From Lycocorax pyrrhopterus obiensis (taxonomy: Eukaryota > Chordata > Aves > Passeriformes > Paradisaeidae), in assembly GCA_014706295.1 (NCBI GenBank), contig JACSVZ010000007.1, forward strand, positions 56,124,975 through 56,188,974: a DNA stretch of 64,000 nt, written 5' to 3'. The first letter of the stretch is position 1, and every line of letters starts with the position of its first letter. Under the pieces are notes generated by a model. That model worked only from the letters and a program-made list of their open reading frames with translations. It was not told the DNA's origin and made no database searches. Position numbers and translations under genes: made by a program. Shown one piece after another: positions 58,141-64,000 of the stretch.

Positions 58141-61100
58141 CTTCACCAAGAGATGAAGATTTGGCCAAGTGAGGAAGTATAAGGATTCTGTTTGTGCAGA
58201 GTGAGACGAGGAGCAGCAGGACTTGGAAAAGTGGAGAGGGTGGTGCAGATAGGGCAGAAGCTGCTCGGTGTTGGCTAAGCGGGCATTACAGGATGTGGCT
58301 GCTGAGCAGCGTCGCCCTTAGGCCTGAGATGGGTCAGGACTTGCTATTATTCTGGTGTCAGCAGAGAACTGTGAAAGCTCCTAGCCAAGCATCTGTCACT
58401 GGTCCAGATGGGACTTCGCATGCTGCTTATGATACCAATTAGTCAGTTCAAGTGGTAGGGCCTTGTGAGCTGAACATACAAGTTCGTTCTTCTGGTGAAT
58501 CACATAAAGGTAACAATACTGGGTTTCCCTCTTTTTAGCTTGCTTTGTTAAAAAGCCAGGGAATTACAAGCATTCTAGGCACTGAAGGAGTATTCTTGTG
58601 GCTGCTAAGTCAAGTGTTTATAACTGCAGAGCAGTTACAACACACTAGTGTGAAGGCTGCTGAAGGCTGCCTGTGTAATGCTGCCTCTGCCCCTGTGTAC
58701 ATAGGCATGAAGATGCAATCTGTTACTGTGTCGTTCCCGGATATTTTTCCCCGCAGGATCTGTTCTGTGTCTGGTATGCAGGGTGCACGGCATGCTCCAC
58801 AAATAATAGAGTGCAAAGATGAACTCTGCCTGTGCGTGACATCTGGTCAAATTAAGGTTTCACTGACCTGATGTATCCTGCCTTCCCTGGGCCATACTTG
58901 ATAATACAATGTCTCTCCTATGTAGTTTAGTAACTGCATACATAAACAAATGTGAATAGGTGTGGTGTAGGTTGTCTACAACATTATGCTGGGAAGAAGC
59001 AGATGGTGTGAACTCGGTAGATGATCTTTTTCCTGGTCCTTCTGGGTGAATTCACTACAGTGCAGAAATTGTATCCCTCCATTGCTCACGTATTTCCAGC
59101 ACTGGGAGCTCCCAGAAGAAGCTGAGGGGAATCTCTGCTGGTTTTTGTGTCTGGACCTCCTTCCCCATGGAAGTGCAGGGTTGATGTGGGAAGCTGTAGT
59201 TGGGACATGGAGATGCCCCACCCGTGCTGTTTTGCTGCAGTTATCCGGAGGGTGTGAACAAGCACCCAAGTTAGTCCCTGGGTGTTGGGAATTGCCAAGA
59301 GTAATTCCTTAGGTGTTACAAAGGAAGTAGGTGTCTTACAGAAGGGAATGGATCTAGCCTTGGGAAGGTGCTGCTTTTTGACAGGTAGTGTTTCCAGGTG
59401 CCGGGATCGCAGCTGTGGGAGGAAGGATGCACATCCTGTATTTCCAGGCCGAGAGTTGTTTCTTTGGCTCTTCCTTGCCCTATTGTGTTCTGTTAATGTG
59501 CAGTTGATGGGAGAGGGTTGCAATGCCTCATGAGATGTGGGTGTAGGAGGCTGGAGGCATAGCAGGACCAGCAGACTTTGGAGGGGAGTTCATTGCTGGA
59601 GGCAGTGTAGGGAGAGAGGTGATGGTGGCACTGGAGGCAGGTGATTATTAGGGTTGAGGGGGCTTCATGCAGCTGGCAAGGTGCTGGAAACCTGGACTGC
59701 CAAGGGAGGGTTTGTCCCACTCTGGAGTGGGCAGAGAAAACAGGGACCTCTTCCTTGTATGAGATCCTGATCCAGGCAGTAGCAGCTCAGCTGCTCTATA
59801 AAAATTCAGGCTTCTGTCCCATCTAAAATGATGCTTTTCCCTGCCTCCTGGGTGGGCATGTAAAACAAAGGGAAAGCCAGTGCATCTGTGGGGCAGCATG
59901 TTCCCTGCCTGCAGTCAGGATCTGACCCTGGGTCACTTGAACCAGTTCACTTTGGGCATGAGGAACCAGCAAGCAAAAACCCATTCTACCCCAAAATAAT
60001 GGGTTAAATTTTTATGGGAACCATGCCAGCCTCCAAATCCCTTTGCCAAGCTGTGGGGATTACAGTTTCATTTTCCTGGGGGATTTCTCTCTTTTGTTCA
60101 GTGCCTTATTTTTTGCTTGAATACTCAGGCCCTGGTTCAGCCACAGATCTGCAAAGCCCATGATCTTGGCTGCAGCAAAGCTGAAGGCAGGAGCCTCTGC
60201 AGCCTGGGAGCTGTAAAGTGAGTGAGCCCCAGGATGAGGTGGCTACACTTGCTGAAGAGATTTGTCTGCTTAGGCAGAGTCATTAGAAGCTGGCAGCACC
60301 TGCCCCTGGGAGCCATCAGGCTGCCACAGGGGTGACACACTTGAAACCAGCCTGGGGCAGGATGGAGCGTTCACTGATATTCTGGAAAAGTACTGAACGG
60401 GCCAATGCATGCAACGCTGTGAAATGCTTTGTGGTGAAAGAGGGAGACCCAGTATTCACATCTGTCATTAAATGTTATCCAGCTTCTTACTTTTGAGGAG
60501 CAAAATTCACATCTCAGGCCAGAATGCAAGGGATTTTTTTTTTAATTTGGTTTTGTCTGTCTCCACTCTAAAGTGGGACACCAGCAGAGGTTTGTATTTC
60601 CTTACTGGGACACTTGTGGAGAGCACAATACTGGCAGAAATGTAACCTGTTCTCTATGGAAAGTATTTGAGCAACTGTTTTATTGCATGCTGCCACCAGA
60701 ACGCTGCAGTTATTTTGTGCCAGAAGTGCACAGCAGACTGCAGTGAGGAACAGGGAAACTGCTCATGTTTGTTTATTTTATCTCCAATACCACGATGCTT
60801 CACGGCACTGGCAGGGCTGAGGTCCAAATCTCAACCCCAACTAGTACGTTTTCACCCATGGTAATTCTCCTGAGAAAAAAGTAGCATCTGTATCTACATA
60901 GACAGCTGAGCTGCGTCTGCTCCCCGGCCCTGTGGGGAAACGCAGGCTGTCTGGCTGTGTTTCTCCTCCTGCCTTCCTAAGCAGGTCTTTTTTCCTTGTG
61001 GATTTTGCTTGGTGTGTCTGCAGCTCGTGCTTTCATCCCATGTGCCCTGTTCTGTGGATCAGACCCTTCACAAAACACAAAGCTGTAGGGTATGTGCAGC

Positions 61101-64000
61101 ACACGTAGCCAGTGTAATTTGTGCCTCTGTGGAGATTCCTGCAAGCTTTTGAAGCTGATTTTGCTGATTTGATGATGTATGCAGTTTTGAGAATCACAAG
61201 TGAGCTGCCTGGTTGCACGGCTGATTGGAGACTGCTGGTCCAAGGTGTCGGCACCACTGTGGGACTGGCAGACCCACACGTACCATTCCTATGTTTTGGA
61301 CTATCTGCTTAATGTGATCTTGGAAGAAAGAAGAGCTTTATATAAAGCACCTCCATCCTCAGTTATATGCTGAGTGTGCGTTTTGTCTACTAGGTATTTA
61401 AAACATGATGCATGGTAGATAGTATGACAGAAAAGCAGCACAACGTTATATTAGGAAGTGATTTGAATGTCTGGAAATTCCAGCCCTGGATGAGGGCTGA
61501 GTGTAGTAACAAATCAGTGTCCACGTTTTCCCTGCAGAGAGGTATAAATGTTCTTAATCAGAAAAGCACACGTGTTTTCCTGAGAGTTGTTTCCATTTGA
61601 TAACAGGTCCAGTGTTGGGACATGGTGAGAATGCTATGTTCTTCCTTCATTCCCAGCCTCACAGAGTGTAGCCTTGTTTCCTGCCTGCAGATCAGCAGTG
61701 CTTAAGAGAGTACCTCCCTTCCCTGCCTTCTTTTCCCCTTCTCAACCTCGTCTGAGGTGCTCCAGCTCCGGTTTGGCTGTTTGGATCTCTTACCTGTAGC
61801 TCAGGACTGCTGCACACCCCATCACAAGTGCTTTTCTGGTGAAACAGATTAACTGCAAGGATGTACTGGTTATTTTTTGCTTTTGATATCTGGATAGGTA
61901 ATTGAGGTTTCTTATTAACACTTGATTGGAAATTCTGTTGGGTTTTTTTTTGTCTTGGACCCCTGTATCCTCTCCTGACAGATGGATCAGTCTTGCCTTT
62001 TGTTGGTGGAGATCATGGCTGATCATTAAGCAAGACTCAGTATTTGGTGCACATGTGCATTTAGGCTAGGAAGTCCTCTTATATTAGTGAGTCAACTTAA
62101 TTGCAGTTTTTCAATTTATAGATGCCTAAAATCTTTTCAGTGAAGTCGCAGATGGCTGGGAGCTCTGCACCCATGGGCAGCTCTGTAATGTGTTGACTCA
62201 GGCTTCTTAAAACACTTTCTGTGATTCAGCAGGTCACTCCTTAGAAACCACTGGCCTGCTGGGCTGAAATGACTTCTGCAGGACTGTTCTTGGGCTCTCA
62301 GCTGTTAGCAGCATGGAAACTGGTTAGTCTCCTCTTGGGAAGTGGGATTGAGGCAGGCTGCTCCTCTCTGAGACAAAAGCACCGTCAGCCACCGGCTTAC
62401 TGCTGTCACTGCACACAAGAGCGGTTTATGTTAAATGTGACTGATGTTGAAATAAACCACACCTCAGTTCTCAAGTAAGAGTGACCTTTGGCAAGTCTGC
62501 ATCAAAATAAATAAGGTGTGATTTTAGTTATTTTAAGTTGAGTTTCCTTGGAGACAGGCCTCTAGGAACTCCTGCTGCCAGTTCCTGTGATGTTTGCTAG
62601 CGTAACATAAACAAAACTAAGAAAATTCCTCTCTTCTCCATAAAAGCATGAAATTTCACAGAAGTGCAATCAGCGTAACAGTTTGCCTTGTTCCTGATGT
62701 GCTCTTAAAGAGATGCTGAGAGGTTGTATGAAGACTGTGGGTCAGATTTTGCATGTTGTTTTGACTCCTTTTGCTGTGGGTTTTCTTGAACACAGCTGAA
62801 ACTTCCTTGAAAAACAGGGTGGCATAAATGGGTTCCTTTGGTGGCCTCTTCCTGCATTTATGTAGGGGAATATCATGTTGCTAGAATACATGTCTGCTCC
62901 CCTGAGATGACCCTCGTCTGATTGGGGACCCCTGAGTGGCTGAAGTCAGCTGTTGTAGAACACAGCAGACCAAAGGCTGTGCTCTCTTACATCAGGGTCA
63001 GATGCAGGGCAAATTGAATTTTTCAGAGACAGCTGGTTCCCAAAAATAAACTTCTTTTTAAGTGACCTGTGATTCATTTAAAATCAGATACCAGATGAAA
63101 TCTACCCCAATTTTTTGTCTGGGTTAACTTTTTGGGTGGAAGCCTTTCTGCCCTTGGAAGGGGGCTAAACGGTTTGTTCTGCCTTTAGAATCTGTTAATC
63201 TTTAAATGAGCCTCCATGATGTACTGTAAAAAGCTAAAGCAAACACTGCTGCACCAGTTAATCAGCATTCCCTTGCATCTTGTTGGGAGCAGTGACGTCC
63301 ACAATTTTGAGTAGCAGAGGGATCGCAGGGAAGACAGACCACCTCTGTGCTGTGCAGGCACGGTCCCCTGTGTGTGGTCGTCTTTGACTCCAGTGGGATG
63401 AAGCCCAGTACATAAATGCCTATGGATAGGGAGAGGGGATGGTCTTCCCCTGCTGCTTTGTAGGTGAGGTGTGGTGAGCCCTCCAGGGAGCCCCAGTCCA
63501 GGTGCAGTGCTCACACAGCCAGGTTGTTGTGGGGACAGACTCTGGGCTCACATCCCTCCAAAGGGCGTGAGGGACCATGTGACAGGTCAGGAACAACCCC
63601 AGCTTGTGTAGGATCAGCTGCTGTGATGCCTGAGGCTGTGACTGGAGACTCTTCTTGTCCTCAGGGCCATATGCTGAGGTGCAGGGCCTAAGCAGTGTCC
63701 CTCAACTATCCTTACCTGGACCATCCTTACCTTGCACTCCACACACCTGCCACAGCCACTTGGATCATTGAAAAATGGACAGAGGAGCTGCATCTGGTGT
63801 GAATAATAAGAGAGAAGCAGCAGCTTCACACTGCAGATGCTTAAGACCTGCCCTGCCTTGAGGTCAGGAGTCAGACACCAAGTATGAGGATGGCATGGGG
63901 CGAGGGGTTTGTCTGTGCCCCTCCTGGGAGGGCATTGCTGTGTCTTGCTTCTCATGTTTAGTGCTCAGCATAGCAGGAGACACAGGTGGGATGTCCCCAA

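Overview
The window reads as bird nuclear DNA. Evidence: several CR1-type LINE 3' ends with the typical avian tail wording, sparse repeats otherwise, two vertebrate CpG-island promoters, and coding sequence that is clearly amniote. It is not microbial; no operons, CRISPR arrays or phage genes are expected or seen.

Two protein-coding loci are supported, both on the + strand. (1) A complete, single-coding-exon BTB/zinc-finger repressor gene at 13314-14741 (475 residues), identified as ZBTB42 rather than its ohnolog ZBTB18. Its CpG island lies at about 11040-12830, its 5' leader is spliced (acceptor at 13299), and a long AT-rich 3' UTR probably ends near 18070. (2) The first coding exon of CEP170B (53575-53710, 35 residues, start of the FHA domain), about 1 kb downstream of its own CpG island (52065-52930). 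The rest of that gene lies beyond a first coding intron that fills 53711-64000. ZBTB42 followed by CEP170B in the same orientation matches the order AKT1-ZBTB42-CEP170B of human 14q32.33; AKT1 would lie to the left, outside the window. The same trio (AKT3, ZBTB18, CEP170) sits together on human 1q43-44, so this is half of a duplicated block.

Layout: 1-11040 is non-coding with one old CR1-like remnant and one notable relic, an in-frame BED-type zinc finger at 2920-3063. 11040-18070 is the ZBTB42 gene. 18070-51540 is intergenic with CR1 copies at about 28.0, 33.2, 35.4, 37.1 and 38.3 kb (one nested inside another, with a candidate target-site duplication), a 115-bp direct duplication at 36.7 and 38.2 kb, and small CpG clusters. 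51550-53710 holds a minisatellite, a CR1 ending at the edge of the CEP170B promoter, the promoter, and the first coding exon. 53711-64000 is intron with a second old CR1-like remnant.

No undescribed multi-gene system is visible. The most interesting items are the orphan BED finger, short upstream ORFs next to both start codons, a near-duplicate splice acceptor in front of the ZBTB42 coding exon, and the retention of ZBTB18-like sequence in the ZBTB42 leader and linker. Family identities rest on recalled protein sequences and could not be checked by search.
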